45,651 nucleotides of DNA from a virus. This document shows, piece by piece, positions 6,429 to 11,915 of this stretch. The DNA lies in the IMG/VR virus record IMGVR_UViG_3300017720_000012, positions 1 through 45,651 of that record. One strand, given 5' to 3'. The position numbers and the translations under genes are program-made. The stretch's first letter is position 1. Each line of letters starts with the position of its first letter. Below the pieces are notes generated by a model. The model made no database searches and was not told the origin of the DNA. It was given only the letters and a program-made list of their open reading frames with translations.

Positions 6429-6457
6429 ATTATATCCACTTTTTAACCATTTGTCAA
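6429..6457 (-). promoter_or_regulatory. sigma70 promoter of the candidate large RNA
   Basis: TTGACA (6452-6457), a 17 nt spacer and TATAAT (6429-6434) on the minus strand. About 45 bp around it are nearly repeated at 6560-6612, giving two tandem promoters pointing the same way. Confidence 0.8.
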
Positions 6458-6580
6458 GAAAAATTTTGATTTATTTCTTGAAAGGTGGGTAGGGCAAACA
6501 GTTTAATTCTAAGTGTTAACTATGTCATCACTTCCAGATGCCCAGTCCCAGTGGGTTTTCCTTTTTTTGAATATAAATAT

Positions 6581-6609
6581 ATTATACTCGCTTTTTAAGG
6601 ATTTGTCAA
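6581..6609 (-). promoter_or_regulatory. second, tandem sigma70 promoter upstream of the large RNA
   Basis: TTGACA (6604-6609), a 17 nt spacer and TATAAT (6581-6586) on the minus strand. The ~110 nt between this and the next promoter hold no gene; a short CCCA/TGGG hairpin near 6540-6555 follows the start site. Confidence 0.75.
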
Positions 6610-6658
6610 TAGAAAAAGCGATTTTTTTACTGACTAAACTTTGAGCAGAGCAGAGATA

Positions 6659-6724
6659 TCTGAGGTGCAAGAGTCGAACTTGCTACTTCCTCTTTAGGTG
6701 TGCTTCCGTAGACACTTACCTCAG
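6659..6724 (-). ncRNA. tRNA-like element with a minimal anticodon arm
   Basis: The minus-strand sequence folds as a cloverleaf lacking a normal anticodon arm. The acceptor is CTGAGGT (6718-6724) with ACCTCAG (6660-6666). The D-arm is GTGT/GCAC with loop CTACGGAA, which keeps the GG and final A. The T-arm is GCAAG/CTTGC with loop TTCGACT. Discriminator is A; no CCA is encoded. Between D- and T-arms there are only 15 nt after position 26 (CCTAAAGAGGAAGTA), allowing at most a 3 bp stem, against ~22 nt in a tRNA. It therefore cannot decode normally. It could be a decayed tRNA or a tRNA mimic, possibly processed from the regulator transcript. Confidence 0.6.
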
Positions 6725-6739
6725 ATAGATACTCTCTTC

Positions 6740-6762
6740 AAAATTGATTACTTAGGGTAATC
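6740..6762 (-). terminator. weak terminator-like hairpin after the 6775-7086 regulator
   Basis: GATTAC, a 5 nt loop and GTAATC followed by AATTTT on the minus strand. Read-through would carry transcripts into the tRNA-like element. Confidence 0.45.
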
Positions 6763-6774
6763 ACTCCTCAACAA

Positions 6775-7086
6775 TTAAGATGCGATTGTGTCGACCAATC
6801 TTTGTAGGTCTTGCTTACCTGCTTTGACAAGTGTAGGTAGTTCAATTCCAAAGTGTGCTTCGAGTTGAGCAACTAACTCAGACTTTGCTACAACTGGTTC
6901 ACCAGATTTTGTAGTTCTAGGTTGAGCGATGTATACTCCTTCTCTTGACAACTTAGCAATGATACTTCTAGTTGTTTTGCCGAAAGTTTGAGCAAGTTCG
7001 TCTACTGTTTCTCTACTAGGGTTAGCAGAGTATGCTTCGGTCATTTGACTGACCATTTCTTCTGTATAATTTTTAGCGTTTGCCAT
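6775..7086 (-). CDS. small HTH regulator-like protein, 103 aa (longer GTG-start form to 7191)
   Basis: An N-terminal helix-turn-helix (YTEEMVSQMTEAYSANPSRE, TVDELAQTFGKT, SIIAKLSREGVY) is followed by a C-terminal module (KSELVAQLEAHFGIELPTLV) shared with three other proteins of the window. It is a paralogue of 1919-2227. The ATG at 7086 has a GGGAG site 9 nt upstream and its own promoter at 7117-7145. The frame stays open upstream to a GTG at 7191 that has a better AAGGAGG site and a second promoter (7218-7246), which would add 35 basic residues (MKYKKTIKSKFFHKIL...). Two isoforms are therefore possible. A regulatory role is inferred. Confidence 0.65.
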   Translation of the reverse strand: MANAKNYTEEMVSQMTEAYSANPSRETVDELAQTFGKTTRSIIAKLSREGVYIAQPRTTKSGEPVVAKSELVAQLEAHFGIELPTLVKAGKQDLQRLVDTIAS

Positions 7087-7116
7087 TAGTATTCTCCCAA
7101 ATATTTTATATAGTAT

Positions 7117-7145
7117 ATTATAACCACTTTTGTTTCTATTGTCAA
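7117..7145 (-). promoter_or_regulatory. inner sigma70 promoter of the regulator gene
   Basis: TTGACA (7140-7145), a 17 nt spacer and TATAAT (7117-7122) on the minus strand, inside the coding frame of the long isoform. It would give the short form with a ~24 nt leader. Confidence 0.75.
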
Positions 7146-7217
7146 GGATTTTATGAAAAAACTTTGATTTGATTGTTTTCTTGTATTTCACTTTTGCCTC
7201 CTTTTTAATATGTATAT

Positions 7218-7246
7218 ATTATATTCGCTTTTATCACTTGTGTCAA
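7218..7246 (-). promoter_or_regulatory. outer sigma70 promoter of the regulator gene
   Basis: TTGACA (7241-7246), a 17 nt spacer and TATAAT (7218-7223) on the minus strand, followed by AAGGAGG and the GTG at 7191. Confidence 0.75.
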
Positions 7247-7318
7247 CAATAAATGTGATTTATTTATAATTTATCAGCATTTGATTCGGGGGGCGGGACG
7301 CGAAACCACCAACCTTCG

Positions 7319-7334
7319 TTGCGATTTGTCGCAA
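7319..7334. promoter_or_regulatory. candidate operator (inverted repeat)
   Basis: TTGCGATTTGTCGCAA is a 6+6 inverted repeat with a 4 nt centre. A second palindromic stretch, GCAAATTTGTGC, follows directly, and both lie just upstream of the rightward promoter at 7361 and between divergent promoters. This suits a repressor site; no binder is known. Confidence 0.4.
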
Positions 7335-7360
7335 AAAACGCAAATTTGTGCAAAATTCCC

Positions 7361-7389
7361 TTGACACCCGCCCAAATGTATGATATACT
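7361..7389 (+). promoter_or_regulatory. sigma70 promoter of a candidate small RNA
   Basis: TTGACA (7361-7366), a 17 nt spacer and TATACT (7384-7389). No ORF follows before the terminator ending near 7544. Confidence 0.7.
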
Positions 7390-7395
7390 ATAAAT

Positions 7396-7544
7396 AACCT
7401 AATTATAGACTAGTTCGTTTTAGCACTTCGCTTTGGCACTTCACTTTCGCACTTCGTTTCGATACTGCACTGGGCGTTTGGCGCGGAGCGTGCCCGTGAA
7501 ACCCGCATAAACAGGGGCTTTCAGGCAGTTGGGGCGGGTTTTTT
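7396..7544 (+). ncRNA. candidate small RNA, ~150 nt
   Basis: This stretch is bounded by a promoter and a terminator and has no gene. It starts with an imperfect tandem repeat of GCACTTCGCTTTG-like units (about 7423-7460) and then carries CGTTTCGATACTGCACTGGG, a sequence that recurs twice at 7942-8010. It is GC-richer than its surroundings. Function unknown. Confidence 0.5.
7499..7544 (+). terminator. terminator with a long loop
   Basis: AAACCCGC (7499-7506) pairs with GCGGGTTT (7534-7541) and is followed by T. The loop of 27 nt may itself fold. The stem sequence is nearly the same as that of the terminator at 7798-7819. Confidence 0.6.
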
Positions 7545-7585
7545 GGTGTTTTGTGGTAATTTCTGAAAATAATGTAAAATAGTTC

Positions 7586-7613
7586 TTGATATCCTAGAAA
7601 ATGTGCGTATAAT
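7586..7613 (+). promoter_or_regulatory. sigma70 promoter of the 50-aa gene
   Basis: TTGATA (7586-7591), a 16 nt spacer and TATAAT (7608-7613); the upstream box AAAATAGTTCTTGATA (7576-7591) matches the repeated motif. Confidence 0.7.
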
Positions 7614-7638
7614 TATATCTATAAATAAGGAGAACGAA

Positions 7639-7791
7639 ATGAAAAACGAAAAAGCGAAAAAAGTTGTAAAAACTAAAGCAACATTAGTTGCAGAATTAGA
7701 GGTGGTAATCAAAGCCGACAAAGGTTTCTTAAACAGTCTTGAGAGAGCGAATGCAGAAACAATCAAAAGATTAATCGACATCTGTTCCTAA
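7639..7791 (+). CDS. stand-alone C-terminal module protein, 50 aa
   Basis: The start at 7639 follows AAGGAG with 6 nt spacing. A Lys-rich head (MKNEKAKKVVKTKATL) precedes the module LVAELEVVIKADKGFLNSLE and a final helix ending in RLIDIC. The same pattern ends the regulators at 1919-2227 and 6775-7086, but here no HTH is present. It could therefore bind the same partner or compete by mixed dimers. This is inference from the shared pattern. It has its own promoter and terminator, so it is a single-gene unit. Confidence 0.6.
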   Translation: MKNEKAKKVVKTKATLVAELEVVIKADKGFLNSLERANAETIKRLIDICS

Positions 7792-7797
7792 TCACAG

Positions 7798-7819
7798 AAC
7801 CCGCGAAAGCGGGTTTTTT
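7798..7819 (+). terminator. terminator after the 50-aa gene
   Basis: AACCCGC, GAAA tetraloop, GCGGGTT, then a T-run. A textbook intrinsic terminator. Confidence 0.9.
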
Positions 7820-7833
7820 ATTTTCAAAAAGAC

Positions 7834-7862
7834 TTGACAAGAGCGACAAAGTGTGATACAAT
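7834..7862 (+). promoter_or_regulatory. sigma70 promoter of a GC-rich transcript
   Basis: TTGACA (7834-7839), a 17 nt spacer and TACAAT (7857-7862). No convincing gene follows on this strand. Confidence 0.65.
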
Positions 7863-7868
7863 AATAGG

Positions 7869-8060
7869 GTGGGGGGCGGGATACCCACAGAGACTTGGGG
7901 ATAACCTGTGGATAAGTCGGATCGCTCTGCGCAGACCTCTCGTTTCGTTACTGCACTGCCTTTGGCGCACCCGCACCACGTTTCGTTTCGACACTGCACT
8001 GCGTTGGCGCAGGGCGCGTCAGGATTTCTCAAATCTCGGGCAGGGGCAGTCCTCCGAAAA
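7869..8060 (+). ncRNA. candidate GC-rich RNA; 3' end unclear
   Basis: No credible gene follows the promoter at 7834. CCACAG can pair with CTGTGG and, alternatively, GACTT with AAGTC in 7884-7918. Two copies of the CGTTTCG...ACTGCACTG...TTGGCGC repeat follow. No clear terminator was found. The overlapping 81- and 141-codon frames have unphage-like composition and are not believed. Confidence 0.35.
7907..7915 (-). promoter_or_regulatory. perfect DnaA-box match
   Basis: TGTGGATAA on the plus strand is TTATCCACA on the minus strand, the E. coli-type DnaA box. Only one perfect copy was seen, so an origin is suggested weakly. Confidence 0.3.
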
Positions 8061-8580
8061 AATCGGTGAAAAAAAGTGAGAGGGGAAGTCCAACAATCTC
8101 TTTTGATATAATCTCGGAGTATGAGTCCTTTCCCTCTCGGTCGGCTAGTTGGTCGAGACTTCCTAGCCTGTCTTGATTTTGAGTTCATTCCCTGTTGACC
8201 TTGTCAGCGACTCAGTCTCGGAGGTGGTTGAAGTTCTGCGAGTTCGATTCTTAGAGAGTGGGTTTCTGTGTCTATGTTTCTGTTGTCTTTCCTAGTCTGT
8301 CGAGTTCGTTTCCCTTTCGGTTGTTTCCCTCTCAATCAATATAAATATTATCGGCGATTTCGCCCCTATTGTCAAGCGATTTATGAAAATAATTTAAAAA
8401 TAATTATGCCCTGTAATATGACCATAATAACAGGAATTACAGTTCTGATTAATTCCATGACGATTCTATATTTATAAAGTAAATTCACCTAGTGATTATA
8501 TCACAAAATTTTTGAAAATTAACCCTTGACATTTTTGGCGTTTCGTGTTATGGATTTGTGAAGGTTGATAAATCGTTCTT
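8060..8580. other. gene-free stretch
   Basis: No credible ORF on either strand. The leftward promoter at 8347-8375 would transcribe a GAGAGGGAAA-type repeat-bearing segment. GAGTTCGATTC near 8240 looks like a T-loop, but its stem does not pair. From 8380 to 8580 the sequence is A+T-rich with nothing else that I can support. Confidence 0.4.
8347..8375 (-). promoter_or_regulatory. sigma70-like promoter, leftward
   Basis: TTGACA (8370-8375), a 17 nt spacer and GATAAT (8347-8352) on the minus strand. It points into 8060-8340, where no convincing gene is found. Confidence 0.6.
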
Positions 8581-8666
8581 GGTTTAAAATTTGCTAGCCC
8601 TTCGGGTTTATCTGTTTAGATAAACAAATTTTAAACCACGCACGAGAAAAAGTCAAGTTTTGTGAC
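8581..8666. repeat. left inverted copy of a ~90 bp compound hairpin element
   Basis: GGTTTAAAATTTG (8581-8593) pairs with CAAATTTTAAACC (8625-8637). Inside are a small GCCCTTCGGGTT hairpin and TATCT/AGATA. The copy at 11267-11359 matches it in reverse orientation, including the flank AACCACG...GTCAA-x-TTTTGTGACA. Confidence 0.8.
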
Positions 8667-8722
8667 AAGTTTTTTTGTGGATTTTTTTACAGGATTTTGG
8701 GGTAAAAGTCAAGTCTTTTTTT

Positions 8723-8752
8723 GAAAAAAAAAGTGGGGCGATTTCTCGCCCC
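8723..8752 (-). terminator. terminator of the inverted-repeat cassette operon
   Basis: On the minus strand GGGGCGA, GAAA tetraloop and TCGCCCC (8735-8752) followed by a long T-run. Confidence 0.9.
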
Positions 8753-8764
8753 TGTTCCCCCTTT

Positions 8765-9307
8765 CTATTTGCTAAATTTGTTATTCCATTCTTTAGCGTT
8801 GCAACAAGTCGCCCCCATATCGCCAATGGCTAAAAGGTTAGAATCGTTATCATCATAGAAATATTTTTGTATATTTCTAAATGGCTTCAAATTAAAATAT
8901 GGATTTAGTAAACGCCTTTTTAATTTCCAATCGGCAGTATTTTCATTTTCATTTCTACATAAAATTTTATCGTAATAAATACCCATTGTATGCAAATATT
9001 CTAAATCCCATTTTCCCATTTCTCTAGCTGTGCATAAAATAATATAATCGCCATTCTTATAATCGGCTACGAGTTGCCAATACATAGGAAGCAAATCATC
9101 TTTAAAAATATTTTCTTTAGTATTGTTTTCTTTCCAATGGTCTAAATCTAATTTTCCATATTCATTATGCTTTGCTCGGTGGCTCGAATCTATTATAGTT
9201 CCATCTAAATCATAAATTCTGATTTTCTGATTTATATTAAAAAGTCTATCACAAAATCGAGTTATAAGTTTAAGATATAGATACGCTTTCATTCCTCTAA
9301 AAGTCAT
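8765..9307 (-). CDS. HAD-superfamily phosphatase-like protein, 180 aa
   Basis: Residues about 30-45 hold the HAD nucleophile motif, RIYDLDGTIIDSSHR (D-x-D-G-T). A later segment reads YIILCTAREMGKWDLEYLH, the motif-II T-A-R form seen in phage polynucleotide kinase phosphatases and nucleotidases. GDMGATCCNAKEW near the end may hold the last acidic residues. It is likely a phosphatase acting on a nucleotide or nucleic-acid end; the substrate is not known. The ATG overlaps the stop of the upstream membrane-protein gene. M6 is a possible alternative start. Confidence 0.7.
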   Translation of the reverse strand: MTFRGMKAYLYLKLITRFCDRLFNINQKIRIYDLDGTIIDSSHRAKHNEYGKLDLDHWKENNTKENIFKDDLLPMYWQLVADYKNGDYIILCTAREMGKWDLEYLHTMGIYYDKILCRNENENTADWKLKRRLLNPYFNLKPFRNIQKYFYDDNDSNLLAIGDMGATCCNAKEWNNKFSK

Positions 9308-9558
9308 AATGCCACCCTAGAAATTTGTGCAATTATCATCAACAAAGTAAAAAGAAATAATCTTTTATCTTCATCTACCATAGCAACCCAAAAAATACAG
9401 GCATTACCTGTAAATATGAAAAATGTAGATTCAAGGCGTGGCAAGGGTAAAAACCCTTGCAATCCTATAAAAATTAAAAGCATAGCTAATACAGTTAACC
9501 AATTTTTAATCTTTCTAAGTTTTCTATCGTGCCTTTCAAATTCTGACATATATCTCAT
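9304..9558 (-). CDS. small membrane protein, 84 aa
   Basis: Charged N-terminus (MSEFERHDRKLRKIKNW), then hydrophobic spans at about residues 20-37, 45-60 and 66-82. Probably 2-3 membrane passes. M4 is an alternative start. GGGGG lies 6 nt before the ATG. Function unknown. Confidence 0.6.
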   Translation of the reverse strand: MRYMSEFERHDRKLRKIKNWLTVLAMLLIFIGLQGFLPLPRLESTFFIFTGNACIFWVAMVDEDKRLFLFTLLMIIAQISRVAL

Positions 9559-9731
9559 TTTTTACCCCCTTTCATTTGTTCCATGTGCCTTGCACATCTA
9601 TCAAATTCACAAGCAACCAAATATTCGTCCCTTGTTTTAAATCCATTCTTTTTAAAGTCTGGAACATCTTTTTCTATTTCCTTAACCATTGCCGATTTTG
9701 GATCAAAATTTAATTCTAATTGTTTAGCCAT
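9555..9731 (-). CDS. hypothetical protein, 58 aa
   Basis: ATG to TGA, 58 residues (MAKQLELNFDPKSAMVKEIE...), soluble, ending in a Lys/Gly-rich tail. Two Cys (CEFDRC) might bind metal but are too few for a zinc finger alone. Its ribosome site is GGGGG with 6 nt spacing; the stop overlaps the next ATG. Function unknown. Confidence 0.6.
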   Translation of the reverse strand: MAKQLELNFDPKSAMVKEIEKDVPDFKKNGFKTRDEYLVACEFDRCARHMEQMKGGKK

Positions 9732-10612
9732 TATTTACCCCCTTGTAAGTTTAGCTCGGTTTGTATTTGCATTTTCTTTTTAGCAACCTTTTTCGATTTA
9801 ATCCCTTTTCTTAATTGGCGTTTTTTCGTTGCCGAATAACCCTTTTTAAGATGTTGCCACGAGGGAGTATTTACATTATTAACAAACTCTTTTTTTATTA
9901 TTGATTTCCATTTACCCCAAAAATGTGCGAATAATTGAAATTCAAGTAATGAATCCCTTAATGCTGTATGTTGTTCTTGATACCATAAATCTCGGTTTAT
10001 GTATCGCATACAAGATTGAGCCGAATAAGATAAATTTCCTTTTTCTGTAGTCATCTGATTCTTTTCATTCTCATCTAAGGAATTAACCCAATTAAGATAA
10101 TTTCTATTCATAAACAAAGTTGCCCCTATATCCATTAAGCAACAATAATCAACATTACGAGGTAAGAAAAAAGTCTTATCTGTTAGCTGTTGATGTGTTT
10201 TTCTAATGGTGGCAATTTCGCTTGAATCTGTGCCAATATCAAAATTGAAATTATAAGATGTAAGATATTGAACATTCATAGCGTGTAAATAGTCTTGCCA
10301 TTCTTTTATTATATCTTTCCATTTCTTAACCTTATGAGGATTGTTAATAGCGTCTTTTAATGCTCTAGCCATAGATTTATTATATCCAAAGTTATGCCCC
10401 TCTTTATTCTGATGTAAGAATAAAGATAAATCTTCGATAACTTCCTTAACATAATAATCCATTTTAACAACATTAAAAGAATTCTCTTGCTCAATGTCTC
10501 CAAAGGTCGCCCCAAAATGATAAACCATTCTAGGCGTTTCATTGATAAAAGTTGTTTCAGTATCGACAACGCATACAATAGTATGCGTTGCCCTCGTGCT
10601 ATGAGGTGACAT
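9731..10612 (-). CDS. DEDDh 3'-5' exonuclease-like protein, 293 aa
   Basis: Exo I motif D-x-E is in IVCVVDTETTF (residues ~13-20). An Exo II-like segment is YLTSYNFNFDIG (~118-127). Exo III is H-x-A-x-x-D in QEQHTALRDSLLEFQLFAHF (~218-225). This is the DEDDh order of RNase-T/DNA-polymerase-III-epsilon-type exonucleases. The last ~40 residues are very basic (RKGIKSKKVAKKK), suiting nucleic-acid contact. It is probably a DNA or RNA trimming enzyme. GGGGG site 7 nt before the ATG. Confidence 0.75.
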   Translation of the reverse strand: MSPHSTRATHTIVCVVDTETTFINETPRMVYHFGATFGDIEQENSFNVVKMDYYVKEVIEDLSLFLHQNKEGHNFGYNKSMARALKDAINNPHKVKKWKDIIKEWQDYLHAMNVQYLTSYNFNFDIGTDSSEIATIRKTHQQLTDKTFFLPRNVDYCCLMDIGATLFMNRNYLNWVNSLDENEKNQMTTEKGNLSYSAQSCMRYINRDLWYQEQHTALRDSLLEFQLFAHFWGKWKSIIKKEFVNNVNTPSWQHLKKGYSATKKRQLRKGIKSKKVAKKKMQIQTELNLQGGK

Positions 10613-10782
10613 TAATTCGCCCCCTTATAATTTGCCGATACTTTTAACGCTTTCGCTATATTAGAAATATCAATCTTCGTTGCTCTTTCGAGTGCTGGGA
10701 GTTTAATCCCTGTTGATTCAGATATGATTTTTACCATTTCTGATTTAGTCATATCTTCATAATATTTTGGTTTATCTACCAT
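10612..10782 (-). CDS. small protein with the shared C-terminal module, 56 aa
   Basis: The start MVDKPKYYEDMTKSEMVKII is chosen because TGGAGA lies ~8 nt upstream; a longer frame reaches 10824. K-S-E-M-V, G-I-K-L-P-A-L-E and A-T-K-x-D-I-S match the C-terminal modules of the regulators at 1919-2227 and 6775-7086, most closely the latter (ELV...GIELPTLVKAGKQDL). No HTH is present. Role as partner or antagonist of those regulators is inferred. Confidence 0.55.
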   Translation of the reverse strand: MVDKPKYYEDMTKSEMVKIISESTGIKLPALERATKIDISNIAKALKVSANYKGAN

Positions 10783-10826
10783 AATATTTTCTCCATTTGT
10801 GATGTTGTTGCTAAAGGTCAACATCT

Positions 10827-11042
10827 TTAACCTTGTTTTAGTCTTTCTTTCAGTCCACGAATCAACCCATTATATGAATTGATTTGTTTCTCGAATTGTT
10901 TATATTCTGAGCCTATCGCTTTAGTAAGTTTAGCATGTCTATTCGCTTTTCTGAATAGGTCTAGTTTTTGCTTAACTTCTAGCCTTTCTTTCTCGGCTTG
11001 ATGTTTGGCTTTCAGTAAGTGCATGTATAATTTATCGTGCAT
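10827..11042 (-). CDS. basic coiled-coil protein, 71 aa
   Basis: Helical along its length with heptad character (HLLKAKHQAEKERLEVKQKL) and many Lys/Arg. GGGGG lies 6 nt before the ATG. The ATG overlaps the stop of the 23-aa peptide upstream. Function unknown. Confidence 0.55.
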   Translation of the reverse strand: MHDKLYMHLLKAKHQAEKERLEVKQKLDLFRKANRHAKLTKAIGSEYKQFEKQINSYNGLIRGLKERLKQG

Positions 11043-11113
11043 TATCTTCCCCCATTAATCATAAATCCGATTGCTAGTATTAGCAGTCCCATAGGTATTA
11101 AAAATATTTCCAT
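11042..11113 (-). CDS. membrane peptide, 23 aa
   Basis: MEIFLIPMGLLILAIGFMIN followed by GGR: one hydrophobic span. It is the first frame after the cassette promoter, and its last codons encode the GGGGG ribosome site of the next gene (TAATG overlap). Short, so uncertain. Confidence 0.4.
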   Translation of the reverse strand: MEIFLIPMGLLILAIGFMINGGR

Positions 11114-11151
11114 TCTTATATTGTCTCCATTTAATTATTAACAATATATAA

Positions 11152-11180
11152 ATTATAAATCTTTTCTCTAAAGTTTGCAA
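11152..11180 (-). promoter_or_regulatory. promoter of the inverted-repeat cassette
   Basis: TTGCAA (11175-11180), a 17 nt spacer and TATAAT (11152-11157) on the minus strand. The same TTGCAA/TATAAT pair, facing the other way, occurs at 11387-11415. Confidence 0.65.
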
Positions 11181-11207
11181 AACATTTCTCAAAAGTTCGC
11201 AAAAAAT

Positions 11208-11283
11208 TCTGTCACAAAATTTGACATTTTTGCTAAAATCGTGTATGAGAAACCCGAAAAATAATCTGTCACAAAAGTTGACA
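11208..11283. repeat. direct repeat TCTGTCACAAAA(T/G)TTGACA
   Basis: Two copies, 11208-11226 and 11265-11283, differing at one position. The second forms the inner end of the right inverted repeat. The 11100-11420 stretch holds only these repeats, the hairpin element and the two divergent promoters. Confidence 0.7.
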
Positions 11284-11359
11284 AAAAGGCGTTCGTGGTT
11301 TAAAATTTGTTTATCTAAACAAGTTTAGATTAACCCGAAGGGTAAACAAATTTTAAACC
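11267..11359. repeat. right inverted copy of the compound hairpin element
   Basis: GGTTTAAAATTTGTTTA (11297-11313) pairs with TAAACAAATTTTAAACC (11343-11359). Inside are ATCTAAAC/GTTTAGAT and ACCC-GAA-GGGT. It is the reverse complement of the element at 8581-8666 apart from a few changes and a ~6 nt insertion. Confidence 0.8.
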
Positions 11360-11386
11360 ATGTTCAAGTTTTTAAGAAAAAAAGAT

Positions 11387-11415
11387 TTGCAAATTTAAAA
11401 TAAGGAGTGTATAAT
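11387..11415 (+). promoter_or_regulatory. promoter for a leaderless gene, rightward
   Basis: TTGCAA (11387-11392), a 17 nt spacer and TATAAT (11410-11415); ATG at 11422 follows by 6 nt. An AAGGAG sequence lies inside the spacer and so should not be in the mRNA. Confidence 0.65.
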
Positions 11416-11421
11416 TATATT

Positions 11422-11559
11422 ATGAAAACGAAAAAAGAAATGGAAAGGGAAATTCAAGTTTGGCTCAAAGCTAGAAAGCAAGTTAGAGTTGGCTCAAAAA
11501 TGTATTTCAATATTTCAAATAGAATCCATAAGCTAAAAATTAAATTGGAGGGCAAATAA
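11422..11559 (+). CDS. basic hypothetical protein, 45 aa
   Basis: MKTKKEMEREIQVWLKARKQ and a second basic helix ending NRIHKLKIKLEGK. Predicted leaderless. The GGAGGG at its 3' end is the ribosome site of the next gene, so the two form a unit. Function unknown. Confidence 0.55.
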   Translation: MKTKKEMEREIQVWLKARKQVRVGSKMYFNISNRIHKLKIKLEGK

Positions 11560-11560
11560 T

Positions 11561-11743
11561 ATGGAAAGATATAGAGTAGAATTCTCATTAAATATTTGGT
11601 GTGAGAATGACGAAGAAGCAAAAGCAATAGCAGAAAAAATCTGTGATGAGCAAAAGAAAAGATTTGATAATAGATGTCAAGTAGTGAGCCTTCAAGAATC
11701 GCCCTTTGGCAGTTTTCTTGAAAGAACAGTTGACACAGTCTAG
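11561..11743 (+). CDS. hypothetical protein, 60 aa
   Basis: MERYRVEFSLNIWCENDEEA, then a helix (KAIAEKICDEQKKRF) and a strand. The beta-alpha-beta look suits a small ferredoxin-like fold. GGAGGG lies ~9 nt before the ATG. No family is recognised. Confidence 0.55.
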   Translation: MERYRVEFSLNIWCENDEEAKAIAEKICDEQKKRFDNRCQVVSLQESPFGSFLERTVDTV

Positions 11744-11880
11744 CATATATGATAGGGGGGTTAGTAGACCTTGCTCCCCTGTCTCGCCCACACCCCCCTG
11801 CGCGTACGACTTTTGGATTTTTTGGAAAAGAGTAAAAAGACGCGCACAGAGCATCGTGACGATGCATACGAAAATACTTC
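11744..11880. other. GC-rich gene-free spacer before the small terminase; candidate packaging (cos/pac) region
   Basis: The spacer carries GGGGGG near 11755 and CCCCCC near 11803. TGCGCGT pairs with ACGCGCA across about 11808-11847, and there is a perfect GCATCG-TGA-CGATGC hairpin at 11851-11865. Phage packaging sites commonly adjoin the small-terminase gene, which starts at 11916. No cut site can be proven from sequence alone. Confidence 0.35.
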
Positions 11881-11909
11881 TTGACACGAGGATTAAAATT
11901 TGGTATAAT
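11881..11909 (+). promoter_or_regulatory. sigma70 promoter of the 11.9-19.3 kb operon
   Basis: TTGACA (11881-11886), a 17 nt spacer and TATAAT (11904-11909); ATG at 11916 follows by 6 nt (leaderless). AAAATACTTCTTGACA at 11871-11886 differs from the repeated box at one base. No terminator is seen before 19282, so it may drive the whole curli/cyclase operon. Confidence 0.8.
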
Positions 11910-11915
11910 CAAAAT

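Larger units (their letters stand above)
7455..8010. repeat. three dispersed copies of a GC-rich ~28 bp repeat
   Basis: Copies lie at 7455-7484, 7942-7969 and 7984-8010, all on the plus strand. The shared framework is CGTTTCG-N-(A/T)ACTGCACTG, a variable 2-5 nt, then TTGGCGC. One is inside each of the candidate RNAs (two in the second). They may be protein-binding sites or shared RNA segments. Confidence 0.6.

Noticed and set aside
7763-8188. 141-codon minus-strand ORF
   Set aside because: It covers the terminator and end of the real 50-aa gene and the GC-rich repeats, has no clear ribosome site, and its Arg/Cys/Pro-rich composition is unlike the phage's proteins.
8225-8265. Plus-strand T-loop-like GAGTTCGATTC suggesting a tRNA
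   Set aside because: The flanking bases do not form a 5 bp T-stem, and no acceptor or D-arm can be paired with it.
8526-8554. Possible promoter TTGACA/TATGGA before the left inverted repeat
   Set aside because: The -10 box is weak (4 of 6) and no gene follows before the hairpin element.
11706-11915. 70-codon N-terminal extension of the small-terminase-like protein
   Set aside because: It would lie upstream of the promoter at 11881-11909 and crosses the GC-rich palindromic spacer.
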